From Halpernia humi (GTDB lineage Bacteria; Bacteroidota; Bacteroidia; Flavobacteriales; Weeksellaceae), in the NCBI RefSeq assembly GCF_900108025.1, contig NZ_FNUS01000001.1, positions 558,001-622,000 on the forward strand: a stretch of DNA of 64,000 nt, written 5' to 3'. The notes under the pieces are model-generated. The model worked only from the letters and a program-made list of their open reading frames with translations. It did no database searches and was not told the origin of the DNA. Each line of letters begins with the position of its first letter. The first letter of the stretch is position 1. Positions 10,203-17,793 of the stretch are shown here, piece by piece. The position numbers were made by a program, and so were the translations under genes.

Positions 10203-10508
10203 TTAAACTTTATTTCTTTTGAGAATGGCAAAAATCTGAATCACAAATCCACCAATCACCATTAAAGGCGCAATTCTTACCCTTCGAATAGAAAAAATGG
10301 CTTCGTTCCACACGTTAGGATCGTATTTGCCATCAACTGTGTTTGCATCTGGACCCATCATTAATATAAACCCCAAAACAGTGATTACCAAACCGATAAT
10401 CATCCATTTAAAATTTTGTTTTCCAAAATAAAATTCTTGATTTTTTTCTGGTTGATTTTCCTTTTTGCCATATTGATCGGCGGAAAATTTTTTGATTTTT
10501 TGTGCCAT
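10203..10508 (-). CDS. DUF3098 family membrane protein
   Basis: A 101-residue protein with two transmembrane segments (KWMIIGLVITVLGFILMMG and MVIGGFVIQIFAIL) separated by a short loop beginning PDANTVDGKYDPN. This matches DUF3098, a Bacteroidota family that regularly sits between ftsX and uppP. Its ATG overlaps the last base of the ftsX stop codon (TAATG), so translation is coupled. A link to divisome or peptidoglycan work is inferred from that conserved position. Confidence 0.8.
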   Translation of the reverse strand: MAQKIKKFSADQYGKKENQPEKNQEFYFGKQNFKWMIIGLVITVLGFILMMGPDANTVDGKYDPNVWNEAIFSIRRVRIAPLMVIGGFVIQIFAILKRNKV

Positions 10509-11404
10509 TATGAATAATATAAATCATCTGCATTTGACCGTAGAAAACGCCAAGTTGCGACTATTGTGCTTAAAACTGTGATAAAAATACCAAGGCCAAA
10601 AACGCCTATAACGAGATAAATATATTGATTGGTTTCTTGCACGAAAGGCGTTTTGATATTGGTTGTAAAATAATACCAAATCCCGAAAAGCGCCAAAAGA
10701 CCTAAAACTGCACCAACTGCACCTAAAATAGCAGCTTCAATTATAAACGGCTTCAATATAAAGCGCCTTTTTGCACCAACCAACTGCATTGTTTTAATAA
10801 TAAATCTCTTTGAAAATATTTTTAAACGAATAGAATTATTGATTAAAACTATGGCTAAAACCAAGAATAATAGGGATAAACCTAAAACCCATTTCAAAAT
10901 AGTATCTAATTTGCCATAAACTTTCGCCGAATCTGAATCGTTTTTAACATCTACAATTCCGGGGATACTTTTTAATTGTTTGATTGCCGTTTTTACATTC
11001 AGAGAATCTGTATATTCTGGCTTTAAAGAAACTTCAACAGAGGACGGAAAAATATCTGCATCAAACAAGGCTTCACTATCAACTCCCAAACTTTTTTTGG
11101 CTTCTAAACTCGCTTGTTTTCTTGAGATGTAGGTGGCGCGGCGAACACTCGGCAAAACCTCAATTTTCTTTACAGCTTCTTGCTCTAGCGCAGCCACTTT
11201 TATGGAATCTTTTGCGTTAAAATTTTGATCAAAATAGGCATTCACAACCAGTTGCTCTTTTAAATAATCCGAGTATTTTTGAGCATTTAATAAAATCAGA
11301 CCAAAAAGCCCCACCAAAAATAAAACCAGCGCAATACTTACTACCACTGTAATGTTGCTGGATCTGAGCCTACTTTTATTAAAATCTTCTACCGTCTTTG
11401 CCAT
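10508..11404 (-). CDS. ftsX: Cell-division ABC transporter permease FtsX
   Basis: A 298-residue permease with the FtsX layout: a short cytoplasmic N-terminus, TM1 (TVVVSIALVLFLVGLFGLIL), a periplasmic domain of about 120 residues, then three TM helices near residues 165-295. With FtsE it regulates peptidoglycan hydrolases at the septum by transmembrane signalling. The cytoplasmic segment KRFIIKTMQLVGAKRRFI between TM2 and TM3 is typical. No ftsE lies beside it; in Bacteroidota ftsE is often elsewhere. Confidence 0.9.
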   Translation of the reverse strand: MAKTVEDFNKSRLRSSNITVVVSIALVLFLVGLFGLILLNAQKYSDYLKEQLVVNAYFDQNFNAKDSIKVAALEQEAVKKIEVLPSVRRATYISRKQASLEAKKSLGVDSEALFDADIFPSSVEVSLKPEYTDSLNVKTAIKQLKSIPGIVDVKNDSDSAKVYGKLDTILKWVLGLSLLFLVLAIVLINNSIRLKIFSKRFIIKTMQLVGAKRRFILKPFIIEAAILGAVGAVLGLLALFGIWYYFTTNIKTPFVQETNQYIYLVIGVFGLGIFITVLSTIVATWRFLRSNADDLYYS

Positions 11405-11540
11405 TAAATCTTGAATTTTGCGCTAAATTAGAAAAAATCTTCCGAAATTTACGCCAGAAATCTAAAAATGAGTGTTAAGAAATCATAAATATTAATATTC
11501 AACTTTTCTAATTTTCTTAATTAATTTAAAACAAAGCACT

Positions 11541-12296
11541 TTGAACGTACGCGCTAAAAAACATTTAGGTCAACATTTTCTCACGAATGAAGCTATTGCT
11601 GAACAAATTGTAGAATCTATGGATTTTATAAGTGACGAAATAATTCTTGAAGTTGGCCCAGGAATGGGTGTTTTAACGAAATATTTAATCAAAAAAAATC
11701 AAAGTATTTTGCTTGCTGAAATTGATCATGAATCCATCGATTATCTAAAGCAAAATTATTTGAATTTAAACGAAAGCAATTTCATCGGCGATTTTCTGAA
11801 ATTTGATTTTTCTGAAATCCAGCAACAAATCGCTGTTATAGGAAATTTCCCGTACAATATTTCTTCACAGATTTTATTTAAAATAATTGAAAATTACTCC
11901 CAAATTCCTCAAATGGTTGGTATGTTTCAAAAAGAAGTGGCAGAAAGAGTGGCAGCAGTTCCCCGCACGAAAGATTATGGAATTTTATCGGTTTTGGTGC
12001 AGGCTTATTATAATGTAGAATATCTTTTTACGGTGGACGAAACGGTTTTTAACCCTCCACCAAAAGTGAAATCTGGAGTTATAAAATTAACGAGAAATCC
12101 AAGTGAAGGTTTAAAAAACCATGAAATTTTATTCAAAAAAATTGTGAAAGCAGGCTTTGGACAAAGGCGAAAAAAATTAAGCAATTCTTTAAAAGTAATC
12201 GGAATTCCCGAAAAATTAGCAGACCACAGATTTATGACGCAACGCGCAGAAGAACTTTCTGTGAGCGACTTTTTGGAATTAACACACTTGTGGTAG
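11541..12296 (+). CDS. rsmA: 16S rRNA (adenine1518/1519-N6)-dimethyltransferase RsmA (KsgA)
   Basis: A 251-residue SAM-dependent methyltransferase that dimethylates two adjacent adenines in helix 45 of 16S rRNA late in 30S assembly. The opening KKHLGQHFLTN is diagnostic. EVGPGMGVLTKYL is the SAM loop, and GNFPYNISSQILFK is the NLPY-type catalytic motif. The start is a TTG at 11541, since no ATG or GTG precedes the conserved KKHLGQHF in frame. It is divergent from ftsX across 136 bases. Confidence 0.94.
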   Translation: MNVRAKKHLGQHFLTNEAIAEQIVESMDFISDEIILEVGPGMGVLTKYLIKKNQSILLAEIDHESIDYLKQNYLNLNESNFIGDFLKFDFSEIQQQIAVIGNFPYNISSQILFKIIENYSQIPQMVGMFQKEVAERVAAVPRTKDYGILSVLVQAYYNVEYLFTVDETVFNPPPKVKSGVIKLTRNPSEGLKNHEILFKKIVKAGFGQRRKKLSNSLKVIGIPEKLADHRFMTQRAEELSVSDFLELTHLW

Positions 12297-12470
12297 GTTT
12301 AGAAAAAATACGCTTTACACCATTTCATATTTGGATTTTCCCAAAAATAAAAATGTTTAGCACAAATACGCAGGAATCTCTTTTAAATATATTTAAGGCG
12401 CAAACTTAATATTGAAAATAAAAGTTGATGATTGATCAGAAAATAGGATAAAACTTTCTGATTTTTGAGA

Positions 12471-12504
12471 AAAAAAAGGATAACAAATTTTGCATCCTTT
12501 TTTT
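12471..12504 (-). terminator. Terminator after the S33 hydrolase gene (possibly bidirectional)
   Basis: The arms A7-GGAT and ATCC-T7 surround a 12-base loop, giving a T tract on both strands. It lies 23 bases past the stop at 12527 and may also end rsmA transcripts. Confidence 0.7.
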
Positions 12505-12526
12505 AGTTGATATTTTTAATAAAAAT

Positions 12527-13477
12527 TTAATGTAAAAAATCTTCTATTAGTTTAAAAAGTTTTTTTGGCTCTTCCACTTGCGGATTATGTCCAGATTTTT
12601 CGAACATTACAAACTTCGCTTGAGGGCAAAATTCTTTATATTTTACCATTTCTGACGGAACTGCAACACGATCAAATCTGCCACCGTAAATAAGAACGGG
12701 CATTTTTAAATTTTTCAAATCTTTGCGGTAATCGAAACTTCCAATATCATTTCCGACGATAAAATCGCCATCGCGACCAACCATTTGATAATATAATTTG
12801 GAGTTGAACGGATTTGGATAAGGTTTTCTATTTTTGGGTAAAAAATTATCGGGATTGTAGGCATATACAAATCCGTAAGGAACTTCAGCATAAATTTTTT
12901 GATGTTCAGGATCGCTGGAAACAGCACCTTTTGCGCGAATTGCCATCAATTTACTCCAAACTTCTGGATAATTGGTTTCAATTTCGTGGTTGTAATTATC
13001 ATCGTTTTTTTGCCACATCAAATAACTGTGAAAAGTATCGGCAAGAATGAGATGACTCACATTTTGCGGGTATTTTAAAGCATAACCTTGCGCCACTAGT
13101 CCGCCATAAGAATGTCCTAGAACATTAATTTTATTTAGATGAAGCGCTTTTCGCAAGCCTTCAATATCTTCAATATCACGTGCCAAAGAATATTCTGTCA
13201 CCACTTTTGCGGTATCACTTTTTCCACGGCCAAAAGCATCAAAATAAATCACTTCATTGTCTTTTGCTAAAGCATCAAAATCGCGATAAGCTAGATGCGT
13301 TCCGCCCGGTCCGCCAGGAATAATAATTAACGGATCGCCTTTTCCTGCAGTTACAACATACAATTTCGCACCATTTACGGATACCATTTTGCCGTCTGTA
13401 TAACTATCTGGCAGCGTTTGTGCAAATCCTAAAGTGTACATAAATAGCAAAGCGAAAAGAGAAATCAATTTTTTCAT
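12527..13477 (-). CDS. Secreted alpha/beta hydrolase, proline iminopeptidase (S33)-like
   Basis: A 316-residue protein with a signal peptide (MKKLISLFALLFMYTLGFAQ) and an alpha/beta-hydrolase fold. GGPGG near residue 54 is the oxyanion motif typical of prolyl aminopeptidases. The nucleophile elbow is GHSYGG near residue 122. The acid is probably Asp in GGRFDRVAVP and the base His is in KSGHNPQ near the C-terminus. S33 enzymes remove N-terminal proline or act on small amides and esters; the substrate here is unknown. It is followed by a terminator. Confidence 0.85.
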   Translation of the reverse strand: MKKLISLFALLFMYTLGFAQTLPDSYTDGKMVSVNGAKLYVVTAGKGDPLIIIPGGPGGTHLAYRDFDALAKDNEVIYFDAFGRGKSDTAKVVTEYSLARDIEDIEGLRKALHLNKINVLGHSYGGLVAQGYALKYPQNVSHLILADTFHSYLMWQKNDDNYNHEIETNYPEVWSKLMAIRAKGAVSSDPEHQKIYAEVPYGFVYAYNPDNFLPKNRKPYPNPFNSKLYYQMVGRDGDFIVGNDIGSFDYRKDLKNLKMPVLIYGGRFDRVAVPSEMVKYKEFCPQAKFVMFEKSGHNPQVEEPKKLFKLIEDFLH

Positions 13478-13709
13478 TGTAAATTTTTGTTTGTAAAGTT
13501 CTAAAAAATATGGGGAATTTAGAGAAATTTCGCATTATTTTTCGACAGATATTCTCGTCTTAATTATATTTTAGAAATTGTTGCCAATTGGGTATGCCGA
13601 ATTGTTCGCCTTTTTTAAAAATTGCAGTTTTTATGTTTTAATATAATTTTAATTAATCATTAAAATCACTTTAAAATCTCATAAATCCTAAACTTCAACC
13701 CACAAAAAA

Positions 13710-13731
13710 AGAGAACCAAAATTGATTCTCT
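13710..13731 (-). terminator. Terminator hairpin copy 1 (distal)
   Basis: AGAGAATCAATTTTGGTTCTCT followed on the minus strand by a T tract. This is the leftmost of three copies of the tRNA-fMet terminator and differs from the others by one base in the loop side (AATTG versus AACTG). Confidence 0.75.
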
Positions 13732-13739
13732 TTATTTAG

Positions 13740-13794
13740 TAGTCCGCCTCTGGCGGAACTCGAACGTGCGTCCGCCTTTGGCGGATATGAGCCC
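13740..13794 (-). pseudogene. tRNA-fMet 3' half remnant A with two palindrome replacements
   Basis: On the minus strand the segment keeps GGGCTCATA (anticodon stem and loop), CGCACGTTCGAGT (T arm) and CTA (3' end) of the intact tRNA at 14461-14533. The two 10-base stretches between them are replaced by 15-base palindromes (13771-13785 TCCGCCTTTGGCGGA and 13743-13757 TCCGCCTCTGGCGGA). There is no 5' half, so it cannot be a working tRNA. Confidence 0.85.
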
Positions 13795-13802
13795 ACTATA
13801 AT

Positions 13803-14054
13803 TTATTTTTTTAAAATTAATTTTAAATAATTCCTACCGTGTCCACTTTTTAAATATTTTTCGCGGTTTAAGGCTTCTATTTTACTTTCGAAAAATTCAA
13901 CATAAACCACAATCCAAGGTCTGAATTTTTTTGTAAATCCTTTGTTAGAAAAATTATTATGAGAATAAAATCTTTCAATTAAACTTGATGTAAATCCAGT
14001 GTAATATTTATCATACTTCTCAGAATAAAGAACATAAACTACAAATTCGTTCAT
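13803..14054 (-). CDS. GIY-YIG nuclease-family protein (intact copy)
   Basis: An 83-residue single-domain GIY-YIG protein of the UPF0213/YhbQ type. VVYVLYS and KYYTGFT are the two beta strands of the motif, IERFYSHN contains the conserved Arg and His, and EALNREKYLKSGHGRNYLK carries the conserved Glu and basic C-terminus. This fold cuts DNA in UvrC and in homing endonucleases, but activity of the small stand-alone family is not established. The gene begins 17 bases downstream (minus strand) of the terminator hairpin at 14071-14092. Its TAA stop is followed at once by the tRNA-fMet remnant. Residence inside a tandem unit tied to a tRNA suggests a selfish element. Confidence 0.85.
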   Translation of the reverse strand: MNEFVVYVLYSEKYDKYYTGFTSSLIERFYSHNNFSNKGFTKKFRPWIVVYVEFFESKIEALNREKYLKSGHGRNYLKLILKK

Positions 14055-14070
14055 AATTTTAATGAAAAAA

Positions 14071-14092
14071 AGAGAACCAAAACTGATTCTCT
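14071..14092 (-). terminator. Terminator hairpin copy 2
   Basis: AGAGAATCAGTTTTGGTTCTCT followed by a run of seven T on the minus strand, identical to the tRNA-fMet terminator at 14431-14452. Confidence 0.8.
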
Positions 14093-14100
14093 TTATTTAG

Positions 14101-14155
14101 TAGTCCGCCTTTGGCGGAACTCGAACGTGCGTCCGCCTTTGGCGGATATGAGCCC
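14101..14155 (-). pseudogene. tRNA-fMet 3' half remnant B with two palindrome replacements
   Basis: Offset by 361 bases from remnant A and of the same structure. The palindromes TCCGCCTTTGGCGGA sit at 14104-14118 and 14132-14146. The retained tRNA parts are 14101-14103, 14119-14131 and 14147-14155. The 5' half is absent. Confidence 0.85.
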
Positions 14156-14161
14156 ACTATA

Positions 14162-14414
14162 ATTAATTTTTTTAAAATTAATTTTAAATAATTCCTACCG
14201 TGTCCACTTTTTAAATATTTTTCGCGGTTTAAAGCTTCTATTTTACTTTCGAAAAATTCAACATAAACCACAATCCAAGGTCTGATTTTTTTTGTAAATC
14301 CTTTATTAGAAAATTGTTATGAGAATAAAATCTTTCAATTAAACTTGATGTAAATCCAGTGTAATATTTATCATACTTCTCAGAATAAAGAACATAAACT
14401 ACAAATTCGTTCAT
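14162..14414 (-). pseudogene. GIY-YIG nuclease-family gene, degenerate copy
   Basis: The second copy of the 83-codon gene at 13803-14054, starting from the equivalent ATG at 14414. Compared with the intact copy it has lost one base in the run near 14305-14316, which shifts the frame at about residue 33. It has also lost the stop codon (TAA became TTA), so the downstream part would read on through the tRNA remnant to 14059. The rest of the DNA is almost unchanged, which makes the inactivation recent. It is expected to yield only a truncated peptide. Confidence 0.85.
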
Positions 14415-14430
14415 AATTTTAATGAAAAAA

Positions 14431-14452
14431 AGAGAACCAAAACTGATTCTCT
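14431..14452 (-). terminator. tRNA-fMet terminator
   Basis: AGAGAATCAGTTTTGGTTCTCT with seven T residues after it on the minus strand, beginning eight bases past the tRNA 3' end. Confidence 0.85.
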
Positions 14453-14460
14453 TTATTTAG

Positions 14461-14533
<73 letters not shown>

Positions 14534-14544
14534 TTATTGTGGTG

Positions 14545-14575
14545 CAAATATACAACAATAAATTATCGTTCCAAA
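14545..14575 (-). promoter_or_regulatory. Bacteroidota-type promoter of tRNA-fMet
   Basis: On the minus strand TTTG (14575-14572), a 19-base spacer, then TATATTTG (14552-14545) match the TTTG / TAnnTTTG consensus of Bacteroidota sigma-ABfr promoters. The -7 box ends 11 bases before the tRNA 5' end. Confidence 0.8.
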
Positions 14576-14623
14576 TTTTATTTAAAAAAAGGCGTATTTA
14601 TTTATAAATTACTAATTTTACAT

Positions 14624-15235
14624 ATGGCAAAAATTTTAAAAATATACCCCGAAAATCCCCAAGAAAATCTCTTGGATGAAGTGGTAAAAGTCTTAAAATC
14701 AGGTGGATTAATCATTTATCCATCTGACACTATTTACGCTTTAGGTTGCGATATTTACAACTTAAAAGCTATGGAAAAATTAGCACAATTAAAATCTGTG
14801 AAACTCGAAAAAGCCCAATTTTCGGTAATTTGCAATGATTTAAGCCATCTTTCTAATTACACGCGCGCCTTAGATACACCAGTTTTTCGCTTTTTAAAAA
14901 ATCATTTACCCGGTCCTTTCACATTTATTTTAGAAGCCAATAAGAATTTACCTTTGGCTTATAAAGGCAAAAAAACAATCGGCATCCGAGTACCAAATCA
15001 TTCTATTCCAAAATTAATTGTTGAAAAATTGGGTCATCCAATTGCTTCTACTTCAATCCACGATGATGACGAGGTTATTGAATATTCCACGGATCCAGAA
15101 CTAATTGCCGAAAAATATGAGAATCTTGTTGATATCGTGATTGACAGCGGGTATGGCGATAACGTGGCTTCAACAATTGTAGATTTAACGAGTGGAGAAC
15201 CAGAGATTTTGCGCCAAGGAAAAGGAATTATTTAA
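14624..15235 (+). CDS. L-threonylcarbamoyladenylate synthase family protein (Sua5/YciO/YrdC)
   Basis: A 203-residue YrdC-fold protein. GGLIIYPSDTIYALGCD, FTFILEANKNLPL, IGIRVPNHSIP and ASTSIHD are the conserved segments that bind ATP and carbamoyl substrate. TsaC/Sua5 make threonylcarbamoyl-AMP for t6A37 of ANN-decoding tRNAs. The length and sequence resemble YciO, a paralogue whose role is less clear, so the exact subfamily is open. The start is the ATG at 14624 before AKILKIYPENP; the longer frame runs back across the tRNA gene and is rejected. Confidence 0.85.
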   Translation: MAKILKIYPENPQENLLDEVVKVLKSGGLIIYPSDTIYALGCDIYNLKAMEKLAQLKSVKLEKAQFSVICNDLSHLSNYTRALDTPVFRFLKNHLPGPFTFILEANKNLPLAYKGKKTIGIRVPNHSIPKLIVEKLGHPIASTSIHDDDEVIEYSTDPELIAEKYENLVDIVIDSGYGDNVASTIVDLTSGEPEILRQGKGII

Positions 15236-15369
15236 ACTATCATTGCATAATCAATATTTAATTCTACCAAATTTTAGGAAAAAAATATTAGAAAGAAAAA
15301 ATATTCATCTTACTGCGTAACATATTAAAGATGTCTCCGACTATTTTTATAAATAAAACCAACTCTATT

Positions 15370-17454
15370 ATGAAACATTTATCGATTGGCGTGCTTGCTT
15401 TTGCAGGTATTCTATCTTTTAATTCTTGCATGTCGCAAAATTCTAAGGCTGCAGAAAAAACATTGCCAAAACCTGTAGAAAAGACGTCGCAAAGTAGCGA
15501 TTACGGATTATCGCTTGCTGATATGGATAAATCTGTGCGTCCGCAAGATGATTTTTACGATTATGTGAACGGAACTTGGATGAAAACTGCTAAAATCCCT
15601 TCTGATAAAACCAGTTGGGGAAGTTTTAACAAACTTGCAGAAGATACAGACAATCATTCAATGACAATCTTAAATTCTCTATTAACCGAAAAATTTGCCC
15701 CAAACAGCGAAGGTCAGAAAATTCAGGATTTATACGCTACTTACATGGATACTGCGAAAAGAAATGCGGATGGATTGAATCCTATTAAAGCAGATTTAGC
15801 AAAAGTAGATGCGATTCAAAATCTTGGAGATTTGCAAAAATATTTAGACCAAGCAACGCCACAAGGAAATAATCCATTTTACGCTTGGGGTGTAGATGGT
15901 GATTTGAAAGATTCTAAAATGAATGCGGTTTATTTAGGAGATGGCACTTTAGGTTTAGGTAGAGATTATTACCAAAAAAGTAGTCCTAGAAATACAGAAG
16001 TTATTGCAGAATACACCAAATATGTTGCAACTATGCTTGGCAAATTAGGCTACACAAATCCTGCTGAAACAGCCGCTAAAATTGTCGCTTTCGAAAAAAG
16101 TATGGCAATGTCTCTTCTTACAAATGAGCAAATGCGCGATACCAATTTGCAATACAACCCAAAAACTTTACCAGAACTAAAAGTTTTAGTAAAAAATGTA
16201 GATCTTCCGGGATATTTAAAAAGTGTAGGTGTAAATTCTGATCGGGTAATTATTGGAGAGTTGAAATACTATCAAAATTTAGATAAATTTATCAACACTG
16301 AAGATTTACCTTTAATAAAAGACTATTTAAAATATAATTTACTTTCGGGCAGTGCTCAGTTTTTATCGGAAGATTTAGATAATGCAAAATTTGATTTTTA
16401 TAGCAAATATTTAAGAGGCCAAAAAGAGCAAAGAGCCTTAAACAAAAGAGGTTACCAATTGATAAATGGCGTTTTAGGTGAAGCTTTTGGTAAATTATAT
16501 GTTGAAAAATATTTTCCCGCAGAAGCCAAAACACAAATGGAAGAATTAATTGGCTACTTGAAAAAAAGTTTCGCCATGCACATCAATGATTTAAAATGGA
16601 TGTCTTCTACCACGAAAGCAAAAGCGCTAGAAAAATTAAATAAATTCACTGTAAAAGTAGCTTATCCTGATAAATGGAAAGATTATTCTAAATTAGACAT
16701 TAAATCTGAAGCAGAAGGCGGCTCACTTTACAGCAATTTAGAAAATGTGGCAGCATGGCAATACCAAAGAAATCTAGATAAAATCGGTAAACCAGTTGAT
16801 AAATCTGAATGGGGAATGACGCCGCAAACTGTTAACGCATATTATAACCCTGTAAATAACGAAATCGTTTTCCCAGCAGCAATTTTACAACCACCTTTCT
16901 TTAATTTTAAAGCAGATCCTGCTATTAATTTTGGAGGAATTGGCGCCGTAATTGGGCACGAAATGACGCACGGTTTCGATGATCAAGGTGCGCAATTTGA
17001 CGGTGATGGAAACTTAAAAGATTGGTGGACACCAGAAGACAAAGCCAACTTCACAAAAGTTACCAAAGCTTTAGCCGCGCAATATGACAAATACGAACCT
17101 GTAAAAGGTACTTTCGTAAACGGAACTTTCACAAATGGTGAAAATATTGCAGATTTAGGTGGTGTGAATATCGCTTTTGATGCACTACAAATGTATCTAA
17201 AAGACCACGGAACTCCAGGTAAAATAAGCGGTTATACTCAAAACCAAAGATTTTTCCTTTCTTGGGGAACGGTTTGGAGAACTCTAGCTACAGATCAAAG
17301 CAAAATGAATGCAGCGAAAACAGATCCACACTCGCCAGGTTATTTCAGATCTTTCGGACCATTAGTAAACACTGATGCATTCTACAAAGCATTTGATTTA
17401 AAACCAGGAGATAAACTTTATAAAGCACCAGACCAAAGGATAAAAATCTGGTAA
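15370..17454 (+). CDS. M13 family zinc metallopeptidase, lipoprotein
   Basis: A 694-residue neprilysin/PepO-type endopeptidase. The leader ends in the lipobox LSFNSC, so it is probably a periplasmic or surface lipoprotein. The zinc site HEMTH (GAVIGHEMTHGFDDQG) lies near residue 534. The third ligand is in ENIADLGG near residue 593, and NAYYNP is the M13 substrate-binding motif. The start at 15370 is chosen because it opens the signal peptide; 13 codons upstream remain open. M13 enzymes cut oligopeptides of up to about 40 residues. A closely related paralogue follows after a terminator and 0.3 kb. Confidence 0.93.
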   Translation: MKHLSIGVLAFAGILSFNSCMSQNSKAAEKTLPKPVEKTSQSSDYGLSLADMDKSVRPQDDFYDYVNGTWMKTAKIPSDKTSWGSFNKLAEDTDNHSMTILNSLLTEKFAPNSEGQKIQDLYATYMDTAKRNADGLNPIKADLAKVDAIQNLGDLQKYLDQATPQGNNPFYAWGVDGDLKDSKMNAVYLGDGTLGLGRDYYQKSSPRNTEVIAEYTKYVATMLGKLGYTNPAETAAKIVAFEKSMAMSLLTNEQMRDTNLQYNPKTLPELKVLVKNVDLPGYLKSVGVNSDRVIIGELKYYQNLDKFINTEDLPLIKDYLKYNLLSGSAQFLSEDLDNAKFDFYSKYLRGQKEQRALNKRGYQLINGVLGEAFGKLYVEKYFPAEAKTQMEELIGYLKKSFAMHINDLKWMSSTTKAKALEKLNKFTVKVAYPDKWKDYSKLDIKSEAEGGSLYSNLENVAAWQYQRNLDKIGKPVDKSEWGMTPQTVNAYYNPVNNEIVFPAAILQPPFFNFKADPAINFGGIGAVIGHEMTHGFDDQGAQFDGDGNLKDWWTPEDKANFTKVTKALAAQYDKYEPVKGTFVNGTFTNGENIADLGGVNIAFDALQMYLKDHGTPGKISGYTQNQRFFLSWGTVWRTLATDQSKMNAAKTDPHSPGYFRSFGPLVNTDAFYKAFDLKPGDKLYKAPDQRIKIW

Positions 17455-17476
17455 AATTTATTTTAAAATTTATTTT

Positions 17477-17512
17477 AAAACCACGTTCAAATATTTGAAC
17501 GTGGTTTTTTTT
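17477..17512 (+). terminator. Strong terminator between the M13 genes
   Basis: AAAACCACGTTCAAA and TTTGAACGTGGTTTT pair perfectly around a tiny AT loop and run into a further T tract, 23 bases past the M13 stop. It makes the two peptidase genes separate units. Confidence 0.9.
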
Positions 17513-17793
17513 ATAGTTATTTGGAACAGTTAACAGGTATTTCAGATATTTTTTTATTAATTATATTATGAAATGTTTTCCAGCAAACTAAATGTAAAAT
17601 TATTTTTTATAAACTTAATGACTTTTTCATATTGTAAATTGCTCTGTGTCTTTGTCTTTAAAAACAGCACCAAGTACCCATAAACAGAACAATTTTAAAT
17701 TTAAAAATGGTGAAAATTTATTTAAAAATTATTTAAATAAAATTATTAACTTTACTTTATTCACCATTAATCATTTTAATATAAAAAATATTT
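17513..17793. other. AT-rich intergenic region before the second M13 gene
   Basis: No gene longer than about 60 codons with plausible features is present. The last 100 bases are almost pure A+T and presumably hold the promoter of the second peptidase gene, but I cannot point to a convincing TTTG/TAnnTTTG pair. Confidence 0.5.

Larger units (their letters stand above)
13710..14430 (-). repeat. Two tandem 360/361-bp units: terminator, tRNA-fMet 3' remnant, GIY-YIG gene
   Basis: Unit 1 (13710-14070, 361 bp) and unit 2 (14071-14430, 360 bp) are nearly identical. Line-by-line comparison finds a single 1-base length difference near 13950/14310 and few substitutions. Each unit, read on the minus strand, runs GIY-YIG gene, a fragment of the 3' half of tRNA-fMet carrying two 15-base palindromes, then a terminator hairpin. 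The intact tRNA-fMet gene with a third copy of the same terminator abuts the right end. The array therefore looks like repeated insertion or duplication at the tRNA-fMet 3' end. Confidence 0.9.

Noticed and set aside
13740-14155. The tRNA-like segments as functional tRNA genes
   Set aside because: Both lack the 5' half (acceptor, D arm) and have palindromes in place of pairing strands, so no cloverleaf is possible.
14059-14271. 70-aa reading frame as an independent gene
   Set aside because: It is the shifted C-terminal half of the degenerate GIY-YIG copy reading through a lost stop into the tRNA remnant.
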